The position numbers and the translations under genes were made by a program. Positions 1 to 7,685 of a DNA stretch of 16,424 nucleotides are shown piece by piece (within the stretch, counting starts at the first letter, position 1; each line of letters begins with the position of its first letter). This DNA is from Gammaproteobacteria bacterium. Lineage in GTDB: Bacteria; Pseudomonadota; Gammaproteobacteria; Cardiobacteriales; Wohlfahrtiimonadaceae. The stretch spans positions 1-16,424 of the forward strand of contig BHEQ01000013.1 in assembly GCA_003864535.1 (NCBI GenBank). Direction: 5' to 3'. The notes beneath the pieces were generated by a model, which saw only the letters and a program-made list of their open reading frames with translations, ran no database searches and was not told the DNA's origin.

Positions 1-171
1 AATATATTTATCTTTTTTTATTTTTTTTGACAGTTTTTTAAACTGAAAAATATCTTAATTTTAAAAATAAAACACATATAAATCATAATGATATTCCTGC
101 TGAGTAGTTACTTTATTTTTTAGTGTCTTATGATCTTGTACTCCTGCTAACTCGTTTATAGCACTCGTGCG

Positions 172-199
172 ATAATAACTTATTTTTATTACATGTCAA
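172..199 (-). promoter_or_regulatory. Leftward sigma70-like promoter (mirror copy)
   Basis: On the minus strand there is TTGACA (199-194), a 16-bp spacer, then TATTAT (177-172). The spacer is the same as that of the rightward promoter except at its last base (T instead of C). Expected transcription starts near 165 and runs off the left edge. An AGGAG sequence lies at 145-141 on that strand, but no ATG/GTG/TTG start follows at a suitable distance, so what it drives cannot be seen here. Confidence 0.5.
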
Positions 200-453
200 C
201 TACAATTTAAATTTATATTGATATTTGACTTAAATCAATTATTAATTAATTAGTAATTAATTCATGTTGCATTTAGGCTTGTAAAAAAGCCTGCCTTGTA
301 CTGACTACTATTTAAAATTTAGCTTCGTGCTTTAAGCTCCCATGATAATAAAAACAAGCGTTTTGCACGCGTAGCTGGCTAAAAAGCACAAATAAAAGTA
401 CAAATAGATATGCCCATTAGTTAATATTTTGCATGATAATTTAAAAAATGTAG

Positions 454-481
454 TTGACATGTAATAAAAATAAGCTATCAT
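454..481 (+). promoter_or_regulatory. Likely sigma70 promoter of the fucose operon
   Basis: A consensus -35 TTGACA (454-459), a 16-bp spacer and TATCAT (476-481) lie about 63 bp before the isomerase start codon. Transcription would begin near 488, giving a leader of roughly 55 nt. The CGWGTTAGC direct repeat (482-490 and 501-509) overlaps the start site, a typical repressor position. The regulator is not in the window. In enterobacteria it would be FucR, a DeoR-type activator, but nothing here shows which family acts. Confidence 0.6.
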
Positions 482-543
482 CGTGTTAGCTTGCTTTATA
501 CGAGTTAGCAAAAATTTTATTAAACTCACGAAGGACTGTTCTT

Positions 544-2187
544 ATGTCGACACTTACTTTAAAACTTACCTCAACCGCTAAAACCTTTAGCGCAAATAAA
601 AATGAAGTATTCTTAATAACTAACGGTGATTTGCGTGAATCTGCGAATCAAACTTGTTGGGCAATTCAGGAGAAATTTGAAGATAAATTAAGCAAAGTAC
701 TTAAAGAGCGTTTTGATTATTCTATTAAACGCATTCATGATTATAATCCTGCTAAAAAACATGGGTTTATCTCAAGTCAGCGTGAAGGTTGCGATGTTTT
801 AAGTCGTGTTGATCCGCATGCACCTTTGATTATTTTAATCACTGTCTGGCAATATTCACATCATTTAGTGCCCGCATTAGCACGGCATAAAGGTCCTGTT
901 TTAGTGCTCGCTAATTTTGATGGAACTTGGCCTGGGCTTGTTGGAGCTTTATGCTTAGAAGGTTCGCTTACGAGTATAAATATCAAATACTCGCGCCTTT
1001 GGTCACAAAATTTTGATGATGATTTTTTCTATAATGGCTTAGATACGTGGTTAAAAACTGGCAAAATTATTCATGATACAAGTTATTTAAAAGCTGTGAA
1101 AATGGGTGATAAGATCACGCAAACGCCATCGGCACAAATTGGTAAAGATGTGGGTAATTACATTTTAGAAAACAAAGAAATCATAGGTTTATTTGATACT
1201 TTTTGCATGGGGATGATCAACGGTATTTTCCCACAACGCTCTTTAATTGAGATTGGAATGCCGCTAGAAGGGCTATCCCAATCAGCTTTAGTTTATGAAA
1301 TGAGCCTTGTTCCGCAAGCTTTACGTGAAGAGTGCCTTAATTGGTATATTGAGCGCGGGATGACTTTTAAATTTGGAGCAGATGAAGCGACCGAACTTAC
1401 GCGCAATCAAGTTTTAGAGCAATGCGCGATGATGATAGCTATGGCGCGTTTTGTGAAACGTTTTGGCTTAAGCTCTGTCGGCGTGCAATATCAGCAAGGA
1501 TTAAAAGATATTTGCGCTGCATCTGATTTTGCTGAAGGTGCAATTGGCTCAACGATGCGCTTCCCAATTCCTGATGAGAATGGCGAGATAATAGCAGCTG
1601 GCAAACCAATTCCCTGTATTAATGAAGTAGATATGGGGACAGCTATTCCGCAAACAATGCTCTATCGCTTGCTTGATAGCTTGGGTCTTCCATCTGAAAC
1701 AACCTTGCATGATATTCGCTGGGGCAGTGAATATAAAGGCACGTTTTATTGGGATTTTGAAATTTCAGGCGCAGTCCCATTTGAGCATATAAAAGGTGGG
1801 ATTAAAGGTGCAATTGGCAATCGCCAGCCCAGCATGTTTTTCCCTAAAGGAGGATCAACACTTAGCGGACAAGGCAAGGCTGGTAGCTTTATTTGGGCGC
1901 GTGCGCATTATGAAGGCACAGATGTCATCATGCACATAGGCACAGGTGAGGCGTTTGAGCTTGATCAAGCGGAACATCAACGCCGTTTAGATGCAACATG
2001 CGATGTTTGGCCGCTAATGAATTGTATTTTACATGGAGTAACTCGTGATGATTTAATGGCAGGGCATCAAAGTAATCATATTTCCATTGCCTATGTTCCT
2101 AAAGAAAATCTGCAAGATGTGTTAGAAGCGTTTGTTGCACAGGCATTGACGCAAAATATGCAGGTAATGCTCGCAGGTCAAGCTTAG
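544..2187 (+). CDS. L-fucose isomerase-like ketol isomerase (FucI/AraA fold)
   Basis: This is the probable first enzyme of the pathway, interconverting L-fucose and L-fuculose in the cytoplasm. The 547-residue protein is clearly different from E. coli FucI (591 aa), but the metal-site pattern of the family can be followed. NEVD near residue 360 resembles the E337 segment of FucI, HDIRW (D390) resembles its FADVR, and SNH (H512) followed by a hydrophobic strand resembles GANHGV with H528. I therefore propose E361, D390 and H512 as Mn2+ ligands; this alignment is by eye. The start is supported by AAGGA at 531-535, 8 bases before the ATG. It stands alone in front of a repeat element, then the ABC genes. 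Operon context with FucK and FucU makes L-fucose the likely substrate, but D-arabinose or another 6-deoxyhexose remains possible. Confidence 0.75.
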   Translation: MSTLTLKLTSTAKTFSANKNEVFLITNGDLRESANQTCWAIQEKFEDKLSKVLKERFDYSIKRIHDYNPAKKHGFISSQREGCDVLSRVDPHAPLIILITVWQYSHHLVPALARHKGPVLVLANFDGTWPGLVGALCLEGSLTSINIKYSRLWSQNFDDDFFYNGLDTWLKTGKIIHDTSYLKAVKMGDKITQTPSAQIGKDVGNYILENKEIIGLFDTFCMGMINGIFPQRSLIEIGMPLEGLSQSALVYEMSLVPQALREECLNWYIERGMTFKFGADEATELTRNQVLEQCAMMIAMARFVKRFGLSSVGVQYQQGLKDICAASDFAEGAIGSTMRFPIPDENGEIIAAGKPIPCINEVDMGTAIPQTMLYRLLDSLGLPSETTLHDIRWGSEYKGTFYWDFEISGAVPFEHIKGGIKGAIGNRQPSMFFPKGGSTLSGQGKAGSFIWARAHYEGTDVIMHIGTGEAFELDQAEHQRRLDATCDVWPLMNCILHGVTRDDLMAGHQSNHISIAYVPKENLQDVLEAFVAQALTQNMQVMLAGQA

Positions 2188-2193
2188 ATTAAA

Positions 2194-2314
2194 GGGCACA
2201 TCTATAAATTGCTTTTTCAGCTGACACGATATTATTAACATGCTCATTTACCTAAGTAAACTGCGCTTTTAATAATATCGCAAGCCTTGAAAAATCTAAT
2301 TTATAGAAGTCCCC
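2194..2314 (+). repeat. 121-bp palindromic intergenic repeat, copy 1
   Basis: The element starts GGGCACATCTATAAATT (2194-2210) and ends AATTTATAGAAGTCCCC (2298-2314), which are imperfect terminal inverted repeats. Inside, CGATATTATTAA and TTAATAATATCG form a perfect 12-bp inner stem, and the central GCTCATTTACC...GTAAACTGCGC part is itself nearly symmetric. The whole unit can therefore fold into one long hairpin in RNA or DNA. TAAA flanks it on both sides (2190-2193 and 2315-2318), possibly a target duplication. It begins 6 bases after the isomerase stop codon and separates that gene from the ABC genes. It has no coding capacity. Two further copies lie at 7487-7608 and 8961-9082. Confidence 0.85.
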
Positions 2315-2370
2315 TAAAGTATTAATGGTATGATTTTGCCAAATAAATGCGCTCACAAGGAGTATTTCAT

Positions 2371-3882
2371 ATGACCTTGCTTGAAATGAAACATATTACA
2401 AAAACCTTTCCAGGCGTTAAAGCACTTGATAATGTGTCATTAACAGTCAATGAAGGTGAAGTCCATGCATTATTGGGAGAAAATGGTGCGGGAAAATCAA
2501 CTTTAATGAAAGTGCTTTCGGGGGTATATCAAGCAGACTCTGGAGAGATTTATATTGATGATCAAAAAGTTAATATTGCCGATCCATTAGCAGCTCAAAA
2601 ACATAAAATAAGCATGATCCATCAAGAGTTTAACTTATTTCCACATCTTTCAATTGCGGAAAATATTTTTATTGGTAGAGAATTTTGTAGCATCGAAAAT
2701 TGTCTTTTAGATACTCTAAAACAAAATAATAAAACACTTGAGTTATTAAACAAATTAGGTCTTGATTTAGATCCAACAATGTTGGTTTCTGAGTTAACTG
2801 TTGCAGAACAACAAATGATTGAGATTGCTAAAGCACTTTCAATTGATGCGCGTATTTTAGTTATGGATGAACCAACTGCTGCATTAACAGAAAAAGAGAT
2901 ACTTAAATTATTTGAGATTATTCATCAGCTTACACAAAATAAAGTTGGGATTATTTATATTTCACATCGACTTGAAGAGCTTACAAAAATTGCACATAGA
3001 GCAACTGTAATGCGTGATGGTCAATATATTAAAACTGTTGATTATAAAGCAGATATCATTGATGATTTAATTGCGGCAATGGTAGGGCGCGAATTAGGCA
3101 ATATTTATCCTAAAAAAACTTCTCTAAATACATCAATATCATCAGAGATATTATTTGAAGTTAAAAACTTAACCCGAGGAAAGCGTTTTACAGATATTAA
3201 TTTTATACTCAATAAAGGAGAGATATTAGGTTTTTCTGGATTAATGGGAGCAGGTCGTACAGAGGTTTCAAGAGCTATTTTTGGCGCAGATCCCTACGAT
3301 TCTGGTGAGTTTTATTTAAATGGTAAAAAAATCATGATTCGCTCTGTTAGTGAGGCTATTGAACACAAAATTGCTTATTTAACCGAAGATCGTAAAAAAG
3401 ATGGCTTAGCACTTGGCTTGGCAGTAGGTACAAATATTATGCTTAGTAGCTATGCTCAATATTCTAGTTTTGCATGGTTAGTGGATGAGGATCGTTGCAC
3501 TATTCAAAGTGAGGCACTAAGGCAGAAATTAAAAATTAAAACTCCTCACTTAGACCAGCAAGCAGGGCTTCTTAGTGGTGGTAATCAACAAAAAATCATT
3601 ATTGCTAAATGGCTTACTTGTGATGCAGATATTTTTATTTTTGATGAGCCAACACGAGGGATTGATGTTGGTGCTAAAAGAGAAATTTATGAATTAATGC
3701 AATCACTAACTGCTAGAGGCAAATCTATTATCATGATTTCATCTGAAATGCCTGAGTTATTGGGAATGTGCGATCGAATTTTAGTGATGCGCAATGGGAG
3801 GATTACCAAAGAATTATCTCAGCAAGAGGCGAATCAAGAAGTATTATTAAAATATGCAACACTTGAAATAGCGCAAACTTAA
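2371..3882 (+). CDS. Sugar ABC importer ATP-binding protein, RbsA/MglA type
   Basis: This is the energising subunit of a monosaccharide importer, at the inner face of the cytoplasmic membrane. It has two fused nucleotide-binding domains in about 503 residues, the usual length for RbsA-like proteins. Domain 1 has Walker A GENGAGKST (about 36-44), signature LTVAEQQ and Walker B VMDEPTAAL. Domain 2 has the degenerate Walker A of this family (GLMGAGRTE), signature LSGGNQQ and FDEPTRGIDVGAKRE. I chose the ATG at 2371 because AAGGAG lies at 2357-2362 with 8-base spacing. An in-frame ATG at 2347 has no ribosome site, and family proteins begin near the LLEMKHITKTFPG segment. It is followed by permease and binding protein, as in rbs and mgl operons. 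Placement in a fucose operon suggests L-fucose, an inference. Confidence 0.92.
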   Translation: MTLLEMKHITKTFPGVKALDNVSLTVNEGEVHALLGENGAGKSTLMKVLSGVYQADSGEIYIDDQKVNIADPLAAQKHKISMIHQEFNLFPHLSIAENIFIGREFCSIENCLLDTLKQNNKTLELLNKLGLDLDPTMLVSELTVAEQQMIEIAKALSIDARILVMDEPTAALTEKEILKLFEIIHQLTQNKVGIIYISHRLEELTKIAHRATVMRDGQYIKTVDYKADIIDDLIAAMVGRELGNIYPKKTSLNTSISSEILFEVKNLTRGKRFTDINFILNKGEILGFSGLMGAGRTEVSRAIFGADPYDSGEFYLNGKKIMIRSVSEAIEHKIAYLTEDRKKDGLALGLAVGTNIMLSSYAQYSSFAWLVDEDRCTIQSEALRQKLKIKTPHLDQQAGLLSGGNQQKIIIAKWLTCDADIFIFDEPTRGIDVGAKREIYELMQSLTARGKSIIMISSEMPELLGMCDRILVMRNGRITKELSQQEANQEVLLKYATLEIAQT

Positions 3883-3949
3883 TACCTAAATGGGACATCA
3901 GCTAAGCCCTCTAATAATGAGAGGGAGTTATAAAAAAGGAGATTATTAT

Positions 3950-4933
3950 ATGACTCAACAGATTAAAACAGTAAAGACGGTGGCTATTAATAAAACACAA
4001 TTAAAATCTATTTTAATGAAGCTTGCCCCCTTAATGAGCTTAATATTACTGATTATTTATTTCTCTTTAGCTTCACCTCATTTTTTTAGTGTCGCAAATT
4101 TAATGAGCGTTGCCCTGCAAACATCCGTAATTGGAATTATGGCAATTGGCGTAACCTACGTCATTATTACCGCAGGAATTGACTTATCTTTAGGCTCTAT
4201 TATGGCATTTAGCGGTGTCATTGTTGGCATGGTTGCAAGCTACAATATGCCGATTTCATTGGCAATTATGGCAGGAGTTTTTGCAGGTACATTTTGCGGC
4301 TTTATCAATGGATTTTTAGTCGCAAAGGCAAAAATACCTGCATTTATTGCAACTCTTGGAATTATGATGTCGGTACGCGGCATTAATATGGTTTTAACCG
4401 ATGGTAGATCATTGTATTTTATTAAATATCCAGAATTTAAAAGCCTAGCTCAAGGGTATCTATTTAATACGATTCCATTACCTGTGATTTATTTTTTTGT
4501 TATCGCCATCATAGCTGCATTTATTTTAAAACGTACCGTTGTTGGGCGCTATATTTATGCACTAGGCAGCAATGAGGCCGCGGCAAAATTATCAGGAATT
4601 AAAGTTGATAGAATTAAGCTCTTTGCTTTTTCTTTCTCAGGCTTAATGGCGGGTATTTCTGGAGTTATTTTAGCCTCCAGAATTAATTCGGGTAACCCAT
4701 CTGGAGGGCAAGGATATGAACTTGAAGCTATTGCCGCCGTTATTATTGGTGGCACAAGTTTAAATGGTGGTATTGGCACAATTGGTGGCACAATTATTGG
4801 TGCGTTTATTATGAGTATTTTAAAAAATGGCTTAAATTTAATGGGGGTCTCTCAGTTCTGGCAAATGGTTGCAATGGGAGGTGTTGTGATTGGCGCAGTT
4901 TATTTAGATACTTTACGCAATAAATCTAAATAA
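3950..4933 (+). CDS. Sugar ABC importer permease, RbsC type
   Basis: This is the membrane channel subunit, working with the ATPase just upstream. The 327-residue protein is largely hydrophobic, with many membrane segments from about residue 25 to the C-terminus. It carries family signatures: GVTYVIITAGIDLSLGS, then the cytoplasmic loop GRYIYALGSNEAAAKLSGI (the EAA-like contact with the ATPase), and EAIAAVIIGGTSLNGG near the end. The length matches RbsC-like proteins. I place the start at 3950 because AAAAAAGGAGA (3933-3943) gives a strong ribosome site 6-8 bases before that ATG. A start at 3890 would add about 20 polar residues that the family lacks, with no ribosome site. The stop codon runs directly into an ATTT tract. 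Confidence 0.92.
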   Translation: MTQQIKTVKTVAINKTQLKSILMKLAPLMSLILLIIYFSLASPHFFSVANLMSVALQTSVIGIMAIGVTYVIITAGIDLSLGSIMAFSGVIVGMVASYNMPISLAIMAGVFAGTFCGFINGFLVAKAKIPAFIATLGIMMSVRGINMVLTDGRSLYFIKYPEFKSLAQGYLFNTIPLPVIYFFVIAIIAAFILKRTVVGRYIYALGSNEAAAKLSGIKVDRIKLFAFSFSGLMAGISGVILASRINSGNPSGGQGYELEAIAAVIIGGTSLNGGIGTIGGTIIGAFIMSILKNGLNLMGVSQFWQMVAMGGVVIGAVYLDTLRNKSK

Positions 4934-4959
4934 TTTATTTATTTATTTATTTATTTATT
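4933..4959 (+). repeat. ATTT tetranucleotide tract (6.75 units)
   Basis: Six perfect ATTT units plus ATT start on the last base of the permease stop codon and end 22 bases before the binding-protein ATG, just upstream of its ribosome site (AAAGGA about 4968-4973). Tracts of this kind can change length by replication slippage. Here a change would alter the spacer between two ABC genes and not a reading frame, so any effect would be on translation or mRNA stability. Confidence 0.9.
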
Positions 4960-4981
4960 AATACTATAAAGGAAACATCTT

Positions 4982-5926
4982 ATGAAAAAATATTTAACAA
5001 AAGGATTTATTTTAGGTCTTGCATTTACCAGTATGTTCGCAAGTGCACAAGATATTTATATTCCAGTTGTAAGTAAAGGATATCAACATGAATTTTGGCA
5101 AACAGTTAAAAAAGGATCAGAAGCTGCTGCTAAAGAATTTAATATTCGGACAAATTTTGTAGGCCCTGCTGATGAAACTCAAGTTGCTCAGCAAATTCAA
5201 TTAATGGAAGATATGCTTATTCAAAATCCTAAAGCAATTTTATTATCTTCTTTGGATGTTAATGCATTAATTCCGATTGTTGAAACAGCGCATTCACGAG
5301 GAATTATTGTCGCTACATTTGATTCTGGGATTGCATCTGATCTTCCTGTAACATTTGTCGCAACCAATAATCGTTCAGCAGGCGCGGTTGCCGCAGATGA
5401 AATGGCAAAACTTATTGATCAAAAAGGTATTGTCGGAATCATAGCGCATGTTGCAGGTACAAGTACTGCAATCGAACGCTCTGAAGGTTTTATTAACCGA
5501 ATGAAAGAAAAATATCCTGATATTACGGTATTAGCAACGCAATACAGTGATGGTGATCCACAAAAAGCAATGGATAAAACGATTGATATGATCCGTGCTA
5601 ATACAGGTTTAGTCGGAATCTATGCAACCAATGAGGGAGCAACACTTGGGGTTGCGAATGCGATACAAAGCAATAAACTCGAAAATAAAATCAAGGTGAT
5701 TGGTTTTGATAGCACTGAAGCAATTATTGACTTTGTTAATCAAGGAATTATTCAAGGATTTATTGTGCAAGATCCATTCCAAATGGGATATCAAGGGATA
5801 AAAGCGTTAAGTTTGGCACTCAAAGGTGAGCCTATTGAAAAACAAATTGATGTTGCCGCAGGATTTGTTACAAAAGAAAATATGCAAGACCCTGTAATTC
5901 AAAAACTTTTATATCCTTTGCAGTAA
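4982..5926 (+). CDS. Periplasmic sugar-binding protein of the ABC importer (RbsB type)
   Basis: This is the soluble periplasmic receptor that captures the sugar and delivers it to the permease. The 314-residue precursor has a classical signal peptide: MKKYLTKG, a hydrophobic stretch ILGLAFTSMF, and a likely cleavage ASA|QD after residue 22. There is no lipobox cysteine, so it should be free in the periplasm. The rest matches the Peripla_BP_4/ribose-binding fold, with an early strand YIPVVSKGYQHEFWQ, ILLSSLDVNAL, VATFDSGI, the GIYATNEGATLG hinge-side segment and VIGFDS. The start is supported by AGGA, 8 bases upstream of the ATG. It is last in the ABC set; the same order (A, C, B) occurs in rbs operons. 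Ligand identity (L-fucose) is inferred from the operon. Confidence 0.92.
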   Translation: MKKYLTKGFILGLAFTSMFASAQDIYIPVVSKGYQHEFWQTVKKGSEAAAKEFNIRTNFVGPADETQVAQQIQLMEDMLIQNPKAILLSSLDVNALIPIVETAHSRGIIVATFDSGIASDLPVTFVATNNRSAGAVAADEMAKLIDQKGIVGIIAHVAGTSTAIERSEGFINRMKEKYPDITVLATQYSDGDPQKAMDKTIDMIRANTGLVGIYATNEGATLGVANAIQSNKLENKIKVIGFDSTEAIIDFVNQGIIQGFIVQDPFQMGYQGIKALSLALKGEPIEKQIDVAAGFVTKENMQDPVIQKLLYPLQ

Positions 5927-5935
5927 TTTTTCGTA

Positions 5936-5945
5936 ACAACGTTGT
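5936..5945. promoter_or_regulatory. Small CG-centred palindrome, possible operator
   Basis: ACAACGTTGT is a perfect 10-bp palindrome placed 9 bases after the binding-protein stop codon. LacI-family regulators often bind CG-centred palindromes of this style, but only one copy is visible and no promoter is obvious next to it. A chance palindrome is quite possible. Confidence 0.2.
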
Positions 5946-5963
5946 AATAAGAACACATTAGAG

Positions 5964-5993
5964 TGTAGGGCGAATATATCAATTTGCCCTACG
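5964..5993 (+). terminator. Hairpin between binding-protein gene and fucK
   Basis: The core TAGGGCGAA (5966-5974) pairs with TTTGCCCTA (5983-5991) across an 8-base loop. Two more pairs, one of them G-U, extend the stem to 11 bp. It is GC-rich against the local background. No clean T-tract follows (AATAATTGTTCTTT), so it is more likely a partial terminator, attenuator or mRNA 3' stabiliser that lowers fucK expression relative to the ABC genes than a full stop. Confidence 0.45.
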
Positions 5994-6047
5994 AATAATT
6001 GTTCTTTAACCACCTTTTGCTTATTTTATTATTCAGAGACTTTTATC

Positions 6048-7484
6048 ATGGCAAATCAAGCAATCATCGTACTTGACTGCGGCGGAACTAATTTACGTGC
6101 CGTTGCAATTGATCCATCTGGTGTTATCTTAGCGATTGCATCACGGAACAATACATCACAACGTGTTGATTTGGAAAAATCATTCTACACTTGGGACTTG
6201 AATGATATTTTAAAAACATTACAGTGCTGTTGCTTGGATGTCATTTCTCAATTAAATGATGTGAAAATCATCGGATTAACCGTTACTACATTTGGGGTTG
6301 ATGGTGGTTTACTTGATGAAAATCAACAATTATTATACCCAATCATTAGCTGGAAATGCCCACGAACGCTAGAAGCTGTAACGCAGATTGAAGCGCATTT
6401 TAGCCAAAGTTTGCTACAAAAAAATACAGGGGTTGGTTTTTTTAGTTTTAATACGCTGTATAAATTAATCTGGCTTAAAAATAATAAACCTAAAATATAT
6501 TCACAAGCAAAAACATGGCTATTTATATCATCATTAATCACCCATTATTTAACAGGTGAATTAACGACAGATCGTACTATGGCTGGAACTAGCCAGATAT
6601 TTGATATTCATGAAAATCAATTTAATGCTGATCTTTTAAATTATTTGGAAATAGATTCAACATTCTTTCCAACTATGTTAAATGCTGGCGAGCAAATTGG
6701 ATTGTTAAAACAATGTGTTGCACAAGAATTTAATCTCCCTCTTAATCTTCCTGTAATTTGTGCAGGACACGATACTCAATTCGCTTTATTTGGTTCTGGA
6801 GCGGACATAAATCAAGCCGTACTTTCGTCAGGAACATGGGAAATTCTTATGTTGCGCACGCATACTATTTCACTAGAAAAACTTGCAAATATATCTAACT
6901 CAACCTGTGAATTAGACTTAAACCCCAAATTAATTAACCCTGGTATTCAATGGATTGCCTCAGGAATGCTTGAGAAAATGCGATGTTTATTATGGGATGA
7001 TAAAACTCCTTATAAGATGATTATAGATGCTGCAAGCAAGATTCCTATTGGCTCAGATAACATCCGCATAAACCCAGATTTTTTAATTAAAAATCAGCTC
7101 TCGCAAGGATCAATTACAGGGCTTTGCCTAAATAGCTCTAAAGCTGCTATTTTTAGAGCAAGTTTAGAGGCATTATCTTTTAAGTTAAAATTTAATTTTA
7201 ATGAGTTATGCTCATTTTCAAACACAAAACCATCAGCATTGATTTTAGTTGGCGGTGGTAGCAAAAACACCTTATGGAATCAAATCAAAGCAGATGTTTT
7301 AAATATCCCAATTAAAATCCCAAATGCATCAGAAATAACTGTTTTAGGTGCGGCAATGGTAGCTTTTAGCGCAGTTAAACTTTTTAAAAACCCAGAGGAG
7401 TCACGTAATAATTTTAATATTTCCTACCAAACCATTACTCCGAATACAAATAATGCTCGCTTATATGAATCACTCAATTATTAA
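6048..7484 (+). CDS. fucK: L-fuculokinase
   Basis: It phosphorylates L-fuculose with ATP to L-fuculose-1-phosphate in the cytoplasm. The 478-residue protein is a FGGY-family sugar kinase very similar by eye to E. coli FucK. Shared blocks include VLDCGGTNLRA (ATP/Mg region, D10), TTFGVDGG, the YPIISWKCPRT segment, FSFNTLYKLIWLK, WLFISSLITHYLTGE, TMAGTSQ, AGHDTQFALFG with the likely catalytic base D242, LSSGTWEILM and, in the C-terminal half, LVGGGSKNTLWNQIKADVLNIPI. The length is that of the family. The start ATG has only a weak ribosome site (AGAGA about 6034-6038). It lies 121 bases after the binding-protein gene, beyond a hairpin, and its stop codon is followed after 2 bases by repeat copy 2. 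This is the strongest evidence that the operon is for L-fucose. Confidence 0.95.
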   Translation: MANQAIIVLDCGGTNLRAVAIDPSGVILAIASRNNTSQRVDLEKSFYTWDLNDILKTLQCCCLDVISQLNDVKIIGLTVTTFGVDGGLLDENQQLLYPIISWKCPRTLEAVTQIEAHFSQSLLQKNTGVGFFSFNTLYKLIWLKNNKPKIYSQAKTWLFISSLITHYLTGELTTDRTMAGTSQIFDIHENQFNADLLNYLEIDSTFFPTMLNAGEQIGLLKQCVAQEFNLPLNLPVICAGHDTQFALFGSGADINQAVLSSGTWEILMLRTHTISLEKLANISNSTCELDLNPKLINPGIQWIASGMLEKMRCLLWDDKTPYKMIIDAASKIPIGSDNIRINPDFLIKNQLSQGSITGLCLNSSKAAIFRASLEALSFKLKFNFNELCSFSNTKPSALILVGGGSKNTLWNQIKADVLNIPIKIPNASEITVLGAAMVAFSAVKLFKNPEESRNNFNISYQTITPNTNNARLYESLNY

Positions 7485-7486
7485 AA

Positions 7487-7608
7487 GGGCACATCTATTA
7501 ATTTCTTTTTATGCGTTACACGATATTATTAAAATGCTCATTTACCTAAGTAAACTGCGCTGCTAATAATATCGCAAGCCTTGAAAAATCTAATTTATAG
7601 AAGCTCCC
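7487..7608 (+). repeat. 122-bp palindromic intergenic repeat, copy 2
   Basis: It has the same orientation as copy 1 and is nearly identical in its core (ACACGATATTATTAA, the GCTCATTTACCTAAGTAAAC segment, TAATAATATCGCAAGCCTTG). It starts GGGCACATCTATTAATT and ends AATTTATAGAAGCTCCC. It begins 2 bases after the fucK stop codon and lies between fucK and the aldolase gene. A pyrimidine-rich stretch with CCCTCCCCTTCGC follows (about 7632-7646) before the aldolase ribosome site. Differences from copy 1 lie mostly in the left arm (7498-7516). Confidence 0.85.
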
Positions 7609-7685
7609 TAAAGAAGCCTCATCCTTGTCCCTGCCCTCCCCTTCGCAATAAATATACCCAATAATCTAAATTAAGGACTTAACTA

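Larger units (their letters stand above)
146..509. repeat. Inverted repeat framing a divergent promoter region
   Basis: Bases 179-204 are the exact reverse complement of 449-474 (26 bp with no mismatch). Similarity continues outward with scattered differences to GCTAACTCG at 146-154 and CGAGTTAGC at 501-509. The arms are separated by about 240 bp. Each arm contains a sigma70-type promoter pointing away from the centre. The motif CGTGTTAGC (482-490) recurs as CGAGTTAGC (501-509), 19 bp apart, just downstream of the rightward -10, where a repressor could bind. The pair could be a duplicated promoter/operator serving two divergent transcripts, or the ends of a small mobile element. I see no clear target-site duplication. 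Confidence 0.7.
1..543. other. Long AT-rich leader region upstream of the fucose operon
   Basis: There is no convincing gene in these 543 bases. The region holds a pair of inverted promoter-like blocks (146-211 and 443-509), an AT-rich centre with a near-palindromic TTAATTAATT/AATTAATT stretch around 239-262, and a small hairpin AGGCTT/AAGCCT at 275-292. A weak CAGTTT/AAACTG stem at 31-45 has no proper T-tract. Bases 1-145 lie downstream of the leftward promoter but contain no open frame with a good start. The only SD-plus-ATG frame there codes for 22 residues (18-86, minus strand). A regulator gene may begin left of the window. Confidence 0.6.

Noticed and set aside
31..45. CAGTTT/AAACTG stem as a terminator
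   Set aside because: It is a weak AT stem and no T-tract follows it on either strand.
18..86. Minus-strand 22-residue frame with AGGA before its ATG, downstream of the leftward promoter
   Set aside because: It is too short and lysine/phenylalanine biased to separate from chance in AT-rich DNA. It was mentioned only in the region note.
332..529. Minus-strand ORF of 65 residues in the leader
   Set aside because: It overlaps the rightward promoter and operator-like repeat, has low-complexity content rich in F/L/Y, and no convincing ribosome site.
2347..2370. Upstream ATG for the ABC ATPase
   Set aside because: It has no ribosome site of its own. AAGGAG inside this stretch serves the ATG at 2371.
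544..3882. Base-composition shift as a sign of transfer
   Set aside because: Hand counts gave about 43% GC in 1321-1440 against about 26% in 2641-2760. Other samples in the permease and aldolase genes were about 40%, so variation within the operon is too patchy to call.
3890..3949. Upstream ATG for the permease
   Set aside because: It adds polar residues not seen in RbsC-type permeases, and the strong AAGGAGA serves the ATG at 3950.
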